Assembly (NCBI GenBank): GCA_030653175.1
Contig: JAURZV010000071.1
Coordinates: 1 to 41,882, forward strand
Reading direction: 5' to 3'
Source of the DNA: Methylobacter sp.
Lineage (GTDB): Bacteria > Pseudomonadota > Gammaproteobacteria > Methylococcales > Methylomonadaceae
DNA length: 41,882 bases
Shown here: in pieces, positions 7,845-15,161 of the stretch
Numbering within the stretch: the stretch's first letter is position 1
Layout of the letters: every line of letters starts with the position of its first letter
Notes under the pieces: model-generated
Seen by the model: the letters and a program-made list of their open reading frames with translations, nothing else
Told to the model about the DNA's origin: nothing
Databases searched by the model: none
Translations under genes and position numbers: made by a program

Positions 7845-8756
7845 ATGGGTGGTTTTGTTTTAGCATTATTGATTTTCGCCGTCTTGATGGTTTTTATGAG
7901 CGTCAAGTCGGTTCCCCAGGGCATGGAATACACGGTCGAGCGCTTCGGAAAATATACCAACACGCTGACGCCCGGCTTGAATATTATCGTGCCGATTATT
8001 GACCGTATCGGCAAAAAGATGGTGATGATGGAACAGGTGATGGACGTGCCGTCGCAGGAAGTTATCACCAAAGATAATGCGATGGTTACCGTGGACGGGG
8101 TGATTTTCTACCAGGTTATGGATGCCGCCAAAGCCGCTTATGAAGTCAGCCAGCTGGGCTGGGCCATCCTGAATCTGGTGATGACCAATATCCGTACCGT
8201 GATGGGCTCGATGGATCTGGACGAACTGTTGTCGCGCCGGGATGACATCAATGCACGACTGCTGTCCGTTGTCGACGATGCCACGACCCCGTGGGGCATC
8301 AAAGTCACCCGTATCGAAATAAAAGACATCGCCCCGCCCAAAGATTTGGTTGAAGCGATGGGCCGACAAATGAAAGCCGAGCGCTTGAAACGCGCCTCCA
8401 TTCTTGAGGCCGAAGGTCTACGGCAGTCCGAGATTTTGCGCGCAGAAGGTGCGCAACAGGCGGCCATTCTGGAAGCGGAAGGCCGCAAAGAAGCCTCTTA
8501 CCGCGATGCCGATGCCCGCGAACGCTTGGCTCAAGCTGAAGCCAGAGCGACGTTGATGGTGTCGGAAGCAATCGGCAAAGGCGATGTCCAGGCCATCAAC
8601 TATTTTGTCGCGCAAAAATACATAGAGGCGTTAAAAGATATTGGCGCCTCTAACAACAGTAAACTGGTTTTCATGCCGCTGGACTCTTCAAGCGTGATTG
8701 GCGCCCTCGGCGGTATTGGCGAACTGGCGAAAGAAGCCATGGCTAAAAAGAGCTGA
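7845..8756 (+). CDS. qmcA: SPFH/stomatin-family membrane protein (QmcA-like)
   Basis: This is an SPFH (band 7) protein of the QmcA/paraslipin type, which forms large cage-like oligomers on the inner membrane and influences proteases and membrane domains. From the ATG at 7845, placed 4-5 bases after a perfect AGGAGG, it has 303 residues, the usual length. An N-terminal helix ([16 protein letters not shown]) is followed by [18 protein letters not shown], the SPFH domain, and a long Ala/Glu-rich coiled coil with repeated ILEAEG and ILRAEG (residues about 195-260). The NfeD-like partner gene follows after one base, the conserved qmcA-ybbK pairing. Confidence 0.93.
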   Translation: MGGFVLALLIFAVLMVFMSVKSVPQGMEYTVERFGKYTNTLTPGLNIIVPIIDRIGKKMVMMEQVMDVPSQEVITKDNAMVTVDGVIFYQVMDAAKAAYEVSQLGWAILNLVMTNIRTVMGSMDLDELLSRRDDINARLLSVVDDATTPWGIKVTRIEIKDIAPPKDLVEAMGRQMKAERLKRASILEAEGLRQSEILRAEGAQQAAILEAEGRKEASYRDADARERLAQAEARATLMVSEAIGKGDVQAINYFVAQKYIEALKDIGASNNSKLVFMPLDSSSVIGALGGIGELAKEAMAKKS

Positions 8757-8757
8757 T

Positions 8758-9201
8758 ATGGCTGAACTGGAGATTGTTTTTTGGAACTGGTGGGTATTAG
8801 CCCTCATTCTGTTAGTAGTCGAGCTACTGGTTCCCGGCTTTTTCTTTCTGTGGATGGCTGCATCAGGCTTTGTAATCGGATGTCTGCTTTTACTGATACC
8901 TGCAATCGGCACGGAATTGCAGGTAGCTATTTTTTCCGTACTGTCCGTTGTTTTGATTACCGTATGGAAGCTTTACGGCAAAAGACATCCCATAGCAACT
9001 GATCATCCCTTATTAAACAAACGCGGCCAGCAATACATCGGCAGAGTCTTTAGCCTGTACAAGCCGATAGAAAACGGCGAGGGCAAAATAAAAGTAGACG
9101 ATTCCATCTGGAAGGTTCACGGGGAAGATTGCAATATTAACGCCAAGGTAAAAGTCATCGCGGTTCGCGGCACGGTGTTCGATGTGGAAAGGGTTGAGTA
9201 G
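8758..9201 (+). CDS. NfeD-family membrane protein (YbbK-like)
   Basis: This 147-residue protein has an N-terminal pair of hydrophobic segments (WVLALILLVVELLVPGFFFL, then GTELQVAIFSVLSVVLITVW). A C-terminal OB-fold NfeD domain follows, with HPLLNKRGQQYIGRVFSL, GEGKIKVDDSIWKV and a terminal KVIAVRGTVFDVE. NfeD proteins pair with stomatin/SPFH proteins. The ATG at 8758 follows the qmcA stop by one base, so the two are almost certainly translated from one mRNA. Confidence 0.92.
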   Translation: MAELEIVFWNWWVLALILLVVELLVPGFFFLWMAASGFVIGCLLLLIPAIGTELQVAIFSVLSVVLITVWKLYGKRHPIATDHPLLNKRGQQYIGRVFSLYKPIENGEGKIKVDDSIWKVHGEDCNINAKVKVIAVRGTVFDVERVE

Positions 9202-9241
9202 CGGCATCGTACGAAAGTATAACTTGTGGAGGACAAATACT

Positions 9242-9439
9242 ATGACAACTAACCTTGCTATTGATGACGATTTAATTAATGAAGCGTTAACACTGGGGCA
9301 CTTTAAAACCAAGGAAGATACGGTTGTTACTGCGTTAAGAGAGTTTATTAATCGTCGTAAGCAATCTGAAATTATTGATTTATTTGGCAAACTCGATCCT
9401 GACCCGGATTATGATTATAAGCAGGGACGCCATTCTTGA
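9242..9439 (+). CDS. vapB: VapB-type antitoxin
   Basis: This 65-residue protein begins with an N-terminal ribbon-helix-helix-like segment (MTTNLAIDDDLINEALTLG) and has KEDTVVTALREFINRRKQ in the second half. It matches the short VapB antitoxin group that has an N-terminal DNA-binding fold and a toxin-binding tail (DPDYDYKQGR). The start follows GGAGG at 9228-9232. The 3' end overlaps a VapC start by four bases (TTGA), but the toxin is only a 14-codon stub, so this antitoxin is now orphaned. Confidence 0.85.
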   Translation: MTTNLAIDDDLINEALTLGHFKTKEDTVVTALREFINRRKQSEIIDLFGKLDPDPDYDYKQGRHS

Positions 9440-9480
9440 AAGTATTGGTCGATACCCGCATCTGGTCGCATGCACACTAG
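9436..9480 (+). pseudogene. vapC: Truncated VapC toxin stub (PIN domain start only)
   Basis: From a TTG overlapping the vapB stop, the frame encodes LKVLVDTRIWSHAH and then a TAG. This matches the first strand of VapC PIN domains, including the first catalytic Asp. The other acidic residues and about 110 downstream residues are absent, and the following sequence does not resemble a PIN domain in any frame. The toxin has been lost by truncation or replacement. Confidence 0.7.
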
Positions 9481-9703
9481 GGCCGGATGGGGCATGTTGT
9501 CCCGCTTGGGAGGTTCAAAATTGCATGGGTCAGAGCGGTGTAAATTATGCAAGAATGAAATCAATGTTGATGTATAACGTAAAGCTAACCGGGCGCCGCA
9601 CGGAAGGCTGAAAAATAAAACCGCATTGTAACCGCGCTCCGGTTGAGCGCACAAGGTTAGCTAATGTTGGAATGTAGAACTAACCTCGCGTTTCCTACCG
9701 CGC
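9481..9703. other. Non-coding stretch after the vapC stub
   Basis: No gene is recognised. The segment contains an 8-bp inverted repeat, agctaacc (9583-9590) and ggttagct (9655-9662), and a further ctaacc at 9679-9684. The origin of the sequence that replaced vapC is not visible. Confidence 0.4.
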
Positions 9704-10006
9704 TCAAAGCAGCTTGACCAGAGCGGCAACTATGCCAATGGATAAAGCCATGAGACCGCCCAGTTTGATGATCAGACGTTGCTCAAGCTGGACAAAACGC
9801 GAATCCACCTGAACAAAACGGGCATCCATATCACGGCGCAAAGATTCCATTTCACGGTGCAAATCTTCCTTGGTGACCAACTCCTTGAGATTGACTTCAA
9901 GTGCTTCGGACAGCACCTCGGCCTCGGCCTCTGCTTGTTTGTCAGGAACGCCGGCAGCCTTAAGCCTGTTGGCATATTTTAAAGTATCAAATGTAATCGC
10001 TGCCAT
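9704..10006 (-). CDS. DUF1640-like coiled-coil membrane protein
   Basis: This 100-residue protein starts MAAITFDTLKYANRLKAAG, typical of the DUF1640/CCDC90-like family. A charged coiled coil follows (residues about 25-75, with the repeat ARFVQVDSRFVQLEQR), then one C-terminal transmembrane helix (LGGLMALSIGIVAALVKLL). It is probably anchored in the inner membrane with the coiled coil in the cytoplasm. An AGGCGG ribosome-binding site precedes the ATG. The function of bacterial members is unknown. Confidence 0.8.
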   Translation of the reverse strand: MAAITFDTLKYANRLKAAGVPDKQAEAEAEVLSEALEVNLKELVTKEDLHREMESLRRDMDARFVQVDSRFVQLEQRLIIKLGGLMALSIGIVAALVKLL

Positions 10007-10104
10007 GATATTACCGCCTGTTTTTATTTGATGTTCAGTTTACCACGCTTGACAGCCAAGACAAACCTGGACTCGGTTTCCCAGTAGGCGCGATTTATTA
10101 CGAC

Positions 10105-10152
10105 ATGGATGCAGGAGGTAGAGCAATGCAGGAGCAGCGTAGCGGTGTGCCG
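10105..10152 (+). repeat. Module B repeat copy (atggatgcaggaggtagagc)
   Basis: It shares atggatgcaggaggtagagc and aatgcaggagca with the copy at 27198-27242, and is partly shared by 32047-32110 and 19160-19207. This copy continues gcgtagcggtgtgccgagg. It is open in one frame as MDAGGRAMQEQ but has no gene-like context. Confidence 0.75.
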
Positions 10153-10242
10153 AGGCGACGCACAATATCAAAAAAGATCGGACATAAAAAAATCCGCGAC
10201 TGGAAAAGTCTGGGCAGGGGGCAGGTTCAGAGCTCCGTTCGT

Positions 10243-10269
10243 GGCGGATTGCCTAAAGGCGAATCCGCC
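10243..10269. repeat. Hairpin repeat ggcggatt...aatccgcc
   Basis: An 8-bp stem ggcggatt/aatccgcc encloses an inner gcc-taaa-ggc stem with one unpaired base. No T run follows, so it is more likely a dispersed palindromic repeat than a terminator. Confidence 0.55.
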
Positions 10270-10529
10270 TTACAGCTTTTAAAAACTCTACCGTAGCTTG
10301 GTCTCCTTGTTCAAACGAGGATTGCGCCGCTTGATGCGCTGCCTCCAAAATGACCTGCCTTTGCCGGTATTTTGCGAAGTTATGAGAAACTGATAGGTGG
10401 TGTAAGGCGGCTGAATTGCATTTTGCATGGGGAGTGATACGATGTTGTATTGTAAATGTATTGAAATTCGACTTTATTATAAAGCAAGATTCAAGCGCAC
10501 ACAGGCCGAACCGAAAAGAGGGATTTGCT

Positions 10530-10859
10530 ATGAAAGAATATGAAGAAGTACGCAACAGTTTAATCGAAATGCTGGAAGATCTTGATGATCGACTGGCTAA
10601 AATTACTCATGATGTCAAAGAACCTTTAGACAAAGACTTTGAAGAACAGGCGACCCAAGCTGAGAATGACGAAGTTCTGGATAGCTTGGGCAATGCGGCC
10701 AGAACGGAAATAGAAATGGTCAAACAAGCTATCGCCAGAATAGATAAAGGCCAGTACGGACTGTGTCAGGTTTGCGGCAAACCGATCGGCAAGGAACGTT
10801 TAAAAATCATCCCTTATTCCAGCATGTGTATAAAGTGCGCCAGTCAGACAGGCTGTTAA
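10530..10859 (+). CDS. DksA/TraR-family zinc-finger protein
   Basis: This 109-residue protein of the DksA/TraR group has an N-terminal helical coiled coil (residues about 1-75, rich in Glu and Asp) and a C-terminal C4 zinc finger: CQVCGKPIGKERL, then CIKC. Members bind the RNA polymerase secondary channel and alter initiation; short ones like this are often called YbiI/TraR-like. It lacks the longer N-terminus of true DksA. The ATG at 10530 is preceded by an AGAGGGA Shine-Dalgarno sequence. It appears to be a single gene, with a palindrome about 30 bp downstream. Confidence 0.88.
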   Translation: MKEYEEVRNSLIEMLEDLDDRLAKITHDVKEPLDKDFEEQATQAENDEVLDSLGNAARTEIEMVKQAIARIDKGQYGLCQVCGKPIGKERLKIIPYSSMCIKCASQTGC

Positions 10860-10891
10860 GAAAATCTCAATAATCTGAACAAACGATGCCC

Positions 10892-10907
10892 TTGCCCTAT
10901 AGGGCAA
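10892..10907. terminator. Palindrome downstream of the DksA-like gene
   Basis: A perfect 16-bp palindrome, ttgccctatagggcaa, lies 32 bp after the stop codon. It is followed by ccggtcggtcgccc rather than a T run, so its role as a terminator is uncertain. Confidence 0.35.
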
Positions 10908-11094
10908 CCGGTCGGTCGCCCATTAGTTTGATAAAGCCTATATAACTAAAACTTCTCAAGATAAAATTAGAGATTACAAGACAATTTGCTCAAATCTTTT
11001 GTTTAATAAGCTTACCCCCCTTATAATCCAACAAAACTTCCAAGTTTTTTTCCATTCCCTATTTATTTCACTACAACCAGAGACTTGTTTAACG

Positions 11095-11595
11095 ATGAAA
11101 ATGAAAATTGCCCTATTTTTAGGACTGCTACTTATTACTAATGTGAGCTTTGCTGAATTAAAGATTGGCTTTGTCAATATACCCGCCGTTCTTGAAAAAG
11201 CCCCCCAAGCTGAAAAAGCCAAAAAACGTCTGGAACAAGAGTTTTCGCCACGCGATAAGCAATTAGTTGCTCAACAAAAAGAAATTCAAAGCATGGATGA
11301 AAAAATGACCCGTGATGCAGCGGTGATGGGTGAGTCAGCCCGATCTAACATGGAAAAAGACATTCTGAACAAGAAAAGAGATGCAAAAAGAGCTCAACAA
11401 GAATTTAGCGAAGACTTTAATGTTCGTCGTAATGAGGAATTGGGTAAATTGCAAAGCCGTATCGTTGAAGTTATTCGGGATATAGCCAAAACTCAAAATT
11501 TTGATTTGCTGCTTACCGATGGCGTTATTTATGCCAGCGAACAGATTGATGTTACAGCTCAAGTTCAACAAAAATTATCAGCTTTGCCAAATTAA
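11095..11595 (+). CDS. skp: OmpH/Skp-family periplasmic chaperone
   Basis: This 166-residue exported protein has a signal peptide (MKMKIALFLGLLLITNVSFA) cut before ELKIGFVNIPAVLEKAPQA. A long charged alpha-helical arm (residues about 45-130) is followed by the C-terminal strand motif FDLLLTDGVIYASEQIDVT. Skp forms a jellyfish-shaped trimer that carries unfolded outer-membrane proteins through the periplasm. Here it stands alone, not between bamA and lpxD as in E. coli, so it may be a second or relocated copy. A strong hairpin follows about 50 bp after the stop. Confidence 0.88.
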   Translation: MKMKIALFLGLLLITNVSFAELKIGFVNIPAVLEKAPQAEKAKKRLEQEFSPRDKQLVAQQKEIQSMDEKMTRDAAVMGESARSNMEKDILNKKRDAKRAQQEFSEDFNVRRNEELGKLQSRIVEVIRDIAKTQNFDLLLTDGVIYASEQIDVTAQVQQKLSALPN

Positions 11596-11645
11596 TTGAT
11601 GTTAACCGTCAGTCCTGAATCGGCTGACGGCGCACCAAGTCCCAT

Positions 11646-11675
11646 TGTAAAGGCGGCCAATCGGCCGCCTTTACA
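11646..11675 (+). terminator. Strong hairpin terminator after skp
   Basis: A perfect 13-bp stem, tgtaaaggcggcc/ggccgcctttaca, encloses the 4-base loop aatc, 50 bp after the skp stop. It lacks a long T tract but is otherwise terminator-like. It could also be a dispersed repeat. Confidence 0.65.
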
Positions 11676-11775
11676 ACATAGAACAATCCCCTTTCCAGTC
11701 GTTTTTTCCCATTAGTCAGCGGCTAATGATAGATATTTTCGCCGCCTCATTACAGTTTGCATTAGGCAGGATGAC

Positions 11776-12261
11776 ATGAATAAGCGGCAGCTTATCGAAA
11801 AGCTATCATTGGCACCCCATATTGAGGGCGGCTATTTTTCCAGAACCTATAGTTCCGACCTAAAAACCGACATACCTGCCGATTCGAAACCGAGATGTTT
11901 GCTGTCCTCCATTTTCTACATGCTGACTGACGACAGCCCAATAGGTTATTTGCATAAGAATAAATCGGATATCATCCATTACTTTCACGGCGGCTCCCCT
12001 TTAACTTATTTAGTCCTCCATCCTGACGGCAATCTTGAGACGAAGATACTTGGCGTTGATCTTGATAAAGGGCAACAACTGCAATTAATTGTCCGCGGAG
12101 GTTGCTGGAAAGCAACCGAGTTAAAGACGGGCGAGTTCGGCTTAATCAGTGAAGCGGTATCGCCTGGATTTGAATATGAAGATATGGAATTGGCGGAAGA
12201 AAAGATCATAAAAAATCGATTTCCATATTTATGGGATCGAATTTCAAAATATGTCAGGTAG
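11776..12261 (+). CDS. DUF985 cupin-like protein
   Basis: This 161-residue protein of the DUF985/YML079-like cupin family opens LIEKLSLAPHIEGGYFSRTY. It has the cupin core KSDIIHYFHGGSPLTYLVLHPDG, GCWKATELKTGEFGLISEAVSPGFEYEDMELA in separated strands, and a C-terminal FPYLWDRISKY. The fold suggests a small-molecule or sugar-nucleotide binding protein; no reaction is established for the family from sequence alone. It follows the skp hairpin and is not obviously part of an operon. A repeat of the gtgggcaagcaaaaagacgc type begins 15 bp after its stop. Confidence 0.85.
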   Translation: MNKRQLIEKLSLAPHIEGGYFSRTYSSDLKTDIPADSKPRCLLSSIFYMLTDDSPIGYLHKNKSDIIHYFHGGSPLTYLVLHPDGNLETKILGVDLDKGQQLQLIVRGGCWKATELKTGEFGLISEAVSPGFEYEDMELAEEKIIKNRFPYLWDRISKYVR

Positions 12262-12275
12262 AATCGGCGTATTCG

Positions 12276-12306
12276 GTGGGCAAGCAAAAAGACGCTTGCT
12301 CACCCT
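12276..12306 (+). repeat. Direct repeat, left copy flanking hicAB
   Basis: It starts gtgggcaagcaaaaagacgc and is identical to the copy at 12798-12828 over the first 24 bases. It lies between the cupin gene and the second hicA gene and contains a small self-complementary ggcaagc/gcttgc stem. Confidence 0.8.
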
Positions 12307-12332
12307 GCTTAACTTTAACAAGTAAATTATTA

Positions 12333-12530
12333 ATGCCCAAGAAAATCAGGGAATTGATCAGCGAGCTTGAAAAAGCTGGTTTTGTTAACCGAGGTGGGAA
12401 AGGAAGTCACAGAAATTTTGTACATCCGACTTTGATGAAACCGGTTGTAATTTCCGGGCAATTGGGTGCTGATGTCCAGAAATATCAAGAAAGAGCTGTT
12501 AAGGCGGCAATAGAGGAGTCAAAGAAATGA
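12333..12530 (+). CDS. hicA: HicA-type toxin, second locus
   Basis: This 65-residue HicA-family protein has IRELISELEKAGFVNRGGKG, then SHRNFVHPTLMKPVVISGQ and a C-terminal helix. The catalytic His lies in GSHRNF. I chose the ATG at 12333 because it gives the family length; the longer open frame runs back into the repeat. Its last four bases overlap the hicB start (ATGA), giving toxin-first order, opposite to the locus at 4.9 kb. It appears intact. Confidence 0.85.
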   Translation: MPKKIRELISELEKAGFVNRGGKGSHRNFVHPTLMKPVVISGQLGADVQKYQERAVKAAIEESKK

Positions 12531-12766
12531 ACGAAAAAAACCGTTATGTAAAAATTGTAGAATGGTCAGAAGAAGATCAATGTTTTGTAGGTAGTTGCCC
12601 CGGTCTTTTTTATGGGGGCTGTCACGGCAGCGATGAAAAACAGGTTTTCGCAGAACTGTGCGAAATAGTCGAGGAAACTATCGAGTTATACAAACAAGAT
12701 GGCAGTTTTTTGCCTCCTGCAACATCAGGTAAAGACTACGCTAACAAAATGCTCAGTGTTGCTTAA
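12527..12766 (+). CDS. hicB: HicB-type antitoxin, second locus
   Basis: This 79-residue protein has the HicB core: YVKIVEWSEEDQCFVGSCPG, then LFYGGCHGSDEKQVFAELCE, an acidic helix and a short tail. It starts inside the hicA stop (ATGA overlap), so the two are translationally coupled. It probably neutralises the adjacent HicA. It differs clearly from the antitoxin at 4921-5142, so the two loci were probably acquired separately. Confidence 0.85.
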   Translation: MNEKNRYVKIVEWSEEDQCFVGSCPGLFYGGCHGSDEKQVFAELCEIVEETIELYKQDGSFLPPATSGKDYANKMLSVA

Positions 12767-12797
12767 CCAGGCTTTGGTTTATAAGCCGTTCCGCCGC

Positions 12798-12828
12798 GTG
12801 GGCAAGCAAAAAGACGCTTGCCCATCCT
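12798..12828 (+). repeat. Direct repeat, right copy flanking hicAB
   Basis: It shares the gtgggcaagcaaaaagacgc core with 12276-12306 in the same orientation, 32 bp after the hicB stop. Together the two copies bracket the hicAB pair almost exactly. Confidence 0.8.
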
Positions 12829-12862
12829 ACTTTGCCAATCGCCAAATCTCCAGCCCTTTGAG

Positions 12863-14215
12863 TCACTCCCAGTCATTTTTTCCCAGCCGTTTTTGTCGAT
12901 TTATTAGCATCGAACGCAGCCGTTGCAATAGTGTTTTACAGCCTTTTATAACCTGTGGCGCATAGTGTTTCGCCTTTTGCAGCAGCAAAACGGTCAGCCT
13001 AAAAAACACCAACCCGGCGCGATAACCCATTTCTTGCAACCGGTAAAATAGCGATCGTAACGCCGAAAAATTCACTTCCCGATCCTTGACCTTGCCGTGC
13101 CGATGCAGCCAGTGCAGCAAGCCGCTGACGTAGAGAACGAACAATCCTATACCGGTAAGAAACCAGGTAAACCGACCAGTAGCGCCAAACGCCTCGCCGG
13201 TATGCATAGGCCATATCCAGGTCGAAAAAGTTTCACCCTGCGTAAATGCGGACGGGTCGCGCACCTCTTTGACTTGGCCGCTCCATCTATCCACCCAAAC
13301 CGTGGTATAGGGATGCCGCTGATTGACTTCACTGCCTTGGCGCAAATTAATGCGATAAATCCCGCTGTCACCGGCGGGCGTGGTAACCCGCCTGAGTTCG
13401 GCGCGGGGAAACGAGCCGCGCGCGACAAATTCCGCCGACTCCAGGCCGACCGGATGATTGTTGGGAATCGCCGTGCTGATGATATTGCGCCCCGTTTCGC
13501 CGTGTTCCATGCCGGACGAGCCGACCAGCGTTTCAAGCACCGAAGGATAACTCAGGTGAAAACCGGTGAACGCCAGCAGCAATAAGATCGATGCGCTAAG
13601 CAGCCCGATCAGGCGGTGCAGGTCGAAGGCAAACCGTATCATACCGGCATTATGGCGAATCCGTAACGCATCCCGAATTCCTCTGATACCCGGCCACCAC
13701 AAATAAACACCGGTACCGATAGAAACCATCAGCAATAATCCCAAAATACCCACCGTATTCCAGCCGACGCGGTCAAGCCGAAGCTGGGTGTGCAGATCAA
13801 GCAACCAGGTGGTCGCGGTTTGCCCCCAGAATCGACTGGCAACAACCTCGCCGGTATAGGGATTTACCGACACCATCAGCGGCGCATACAGCTCAAAGAA
13901 AGTCTCTCTGGGTTTATCGTACCAGACGGTAATCATGCCATGCGAAAACCTGGGCAGCTCCAACGTCCAGGAGCCGTAGCGGTTGGGATGTGCAGCCTGC
14001 ACCGCCGCCATAATTTTATCCAGCGACTGACGCTTGCCCTCCGGCTGCTCGATAACCAGCTTTGGATTCAACAGCTCGTCCAGTTCTTCGCGGTAAACGC
14101 TGATACTGCCGGTCAGTCCCATCAGCGCAAAAAAGAATCCGGCGATTAATGCCAGATAAAGATGAATCTTAAGCCAGGTTGCCCGGTTAAGCAGGCGTTG
14201 AGTGGGAAATTGCAT
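12863..14215 (-). CDS. PepSY-associated transmembrane protein (PiuB-like)
   Basis: This 450-residue inner-membrane protein of the PepSY_TM family has an N-terminal helix with KIHLYLALIAGFFFALMGLT and a periplasmic PepSY-like region (SLDKIMAAVQAAHPNRYG). Further helices (LGLLLMVSIGTGVYLWWPG and LHRLIGLLSASILLLLAFTG), a second PepSY-like section and a last helix FTWFLTGIGLFVLYVSGLLH follow. The His residues in the helices resemble those proposed to bind heme in ferric or cupric reductases of this family. The family is often next to TonB receptors and thought to reduce or handle imported metal. It is divergent from the sigma factor/receptor genes, which supports a role in the same uptake system; that role is inferred. 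Confidence 0.88.
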   Translation of the reverse strand: MQFPTQRLLNRATWLKIHLYLALIAGFFFALMGLTGSISVYREELDELLNPKLVIEQPEGKRQSLDKIMAAVQAAHPNRYGSWTLELPRFSHGMITVWYDKPRETFFELYAPLMVSVNPYTGEVVASRFWGQTATTWLLDLHTQLRLDRVGWNTVGILGLLLMVSIGTGVYLWWPGIRGIRDALRIRHNAGMIRFAFDLHRLIGLLSASILLLLAFTGFHLSYPSVLETLVGSSGMEHGETGRNIISTAIPNNHPVGLESAEFVARGSFPRAELRRVTTPAGDSGIYRINLRQGSEVNQRHPYTTVWVDRWSGQVKEVRDPSAFTQGETFSTWIWPMHTGEAFGATGRFTWFLTGIGLFVLYVSGLLHWLHRHGKVKDREVNFSALRSLFYRLQEMGYRAGLVFFRLTVLLLQKAKHYAPQVIKGCKTLLQRLRSMLINRQKRLGKNDWE

Positions 14216-14583
14216 GGCGTTGTTGTGAGCTTAAAAAGCGATCATTATCCCATATGGGATTATGCGCTGTTTATTTTTGTCCGACGCGCCGACAAGTAAA
14301 ATCAGCAATACCAACAGACTAACCATACTCAACGCGGTCAAAAAAACCGTACGTGATATGCCTTATTACACTGTGTCATATCACACAGTTTTACGAGCTA
14401 TACCAATCCCTTCCTACCCCAACCAATAGCTAAAAATCTTGTTCGATACAGCGCAAGCCCTGTCAGCACTGGTTTCCGAGCACTCGCACGCAAGGCATAT
14501 CCAATTGTGGCATGGATACTGCTTTTTTTTGTTAAATACTTGTCAATCATAGCCTGACTCCCGACTTTAACAGCTGCCCAACA
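14216..14583. other. Divergent intergenic region between PepSY and sigma-factor genes
   Basis: It holds a candidate operator at 14353-14389. A minus-strand open frame (14398-14601) contains MIDKYLTKKSSIHATIGYAL, which I do not recognise and which overlaps the sigma-factor start. The promoters of both flanking genes should lie here, but no convincing -35/-10 pair was identified. Confidence 0.4.
14353..14389. promoter_or_regulatory. Overlapping inverted repeats, candidate operator
   Basis: Two interlocked inverted repeats occur: gtgatatg (14353-14360) with catatcac (14377-14384), and actgtgt (14370-14376) with acacagt (14383-14389). They lie in the divergent region between the PepSY gene and the sigma factor gene, where a metal-responsive regulator could act. 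No known binding-site consensus was matched. Confidence 0.4.
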
Positions 14584-15099
14584 ATGCCTAAATCCAAACA
14601 CGATCTACTCAACAGCCTGTTCCATCACCACAACAAAGAGCTGTTGGCCTTCGCCGGTTGGCGGGTGGGCGACTTCGCGGCCGAAGATCTGGTGCAGGAA
14701 ACCTATCTGCGCTTGCTACAGCATCCCGAACCCGCATCTATCAGTAATCCACGCGCTTATCTTTACCAGGTGATGGCCAATCTCGGCTTCGATCATCATC
14801 GCAAGGAGAACGTTCGCAGCAAGTACACCAAAACCGATGAAGTCGAACCGGATGACCTGATTTCGCCGCTGCCGGGACCGGAGGCGCTAATGGAAGGAGA
14901 GCTCCTGCTTAGGAACTGCCTGGCGGCGCTGAAAACATTGCCCGAAGTATACCGTCATGTTTTTTTCCTGAACCGGATTGACGGCTTGACCCACCTCGAA
15001 ATCGCCGATGCCTTGCAGCTTCCCCGGCGAACCGTGGAACGCTATTGCGCCAAGGCGCTTGCCCTCTGTTTTACCCATACTATGCGTAATCAGGGCTAA
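14584..15099 (+). CDS. FecI-type ECF sigma factor
   Basis: This 171-residue ECF sigma factor has region 2 at residues about 10-75 (LAFAGWRVGDFAAEDLVQET, then YLRLLQHPEPASISNPRAYL) and region 4 at about 110-160 (LPEVYRHVFFLNRIDGLTHL, then EIADALQLPRRTVERYCAKA). FecI-type factors are released by a signal from an STN-bearing TonB receptor through a FecR anti-sigma and then transcribe the receptor gene. The next genes are exactly a FecR and such a receptor. Length and motifs are complete, and the ATG at 14584 is consistent with the family. Confidence 0.93.
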   Translation: MPKSKHDLLNSLFHHHNKELLAFAGWRVGDFAAEDLVQETYLRLLQHPEPASISNPRAYLYQVMANLGFDHHRKENVRSKYTKTDEVEPDDLISPLPGPEALMEGELLLRNCLAALKTLPEVYRHVFFLNRIDGLTHLEIADALQLPRRTVERYCAKALALCFTHTMRNQG

Positions 15100-15161
15100 A
15101 TCGGCGCACACCGGCAGCCGCTATTGTTTTATACTGCGCCATTCACGACACCCCTTATTCT

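Larger units (their letters stand above)
10007..10529. other. Intergenic region with repeat module and possible gene remnant
   Basis: The stretch holds a copy of the atggatgcaggaggtagagc module (10105-10152) and a hairpin (10243-10269). On the minus strand (10253 to about 10395) there is an open frame ending AAHQAAQSSFEQGDQATVE followed by KAVRRIRL. That frame has the composition of a real protein C-terminus but no recognised start, so it may be a gene remnant. Its stop lies inside the hairpin repeat. Confidence 0.35.

Noticed and set aside
9583-9662. Inverted agctaacc/ggttagct pair considered as an integron attC site next to vapB
   Set aside because: The cores do not fit RYYYAAC and GTTRRRY (wrong base at one core position on each side) and the inner arms pair poorly. 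No integrase or cassette array is present.
10105-10296. Open frame MDAGGRAMQEQ... considered as a small gene
   Set aside because: It starts inside a dispersed repeat whose other copies continue in different frames, and no ribosome-binding site precedes it.
14398-14601. Minus-strand frame upstream of the sigma factor considered as a gene or transposase fragment
   Set aside because: No recognisable motif, it overlaps the sigma-factor start, and no inverted ends were found.
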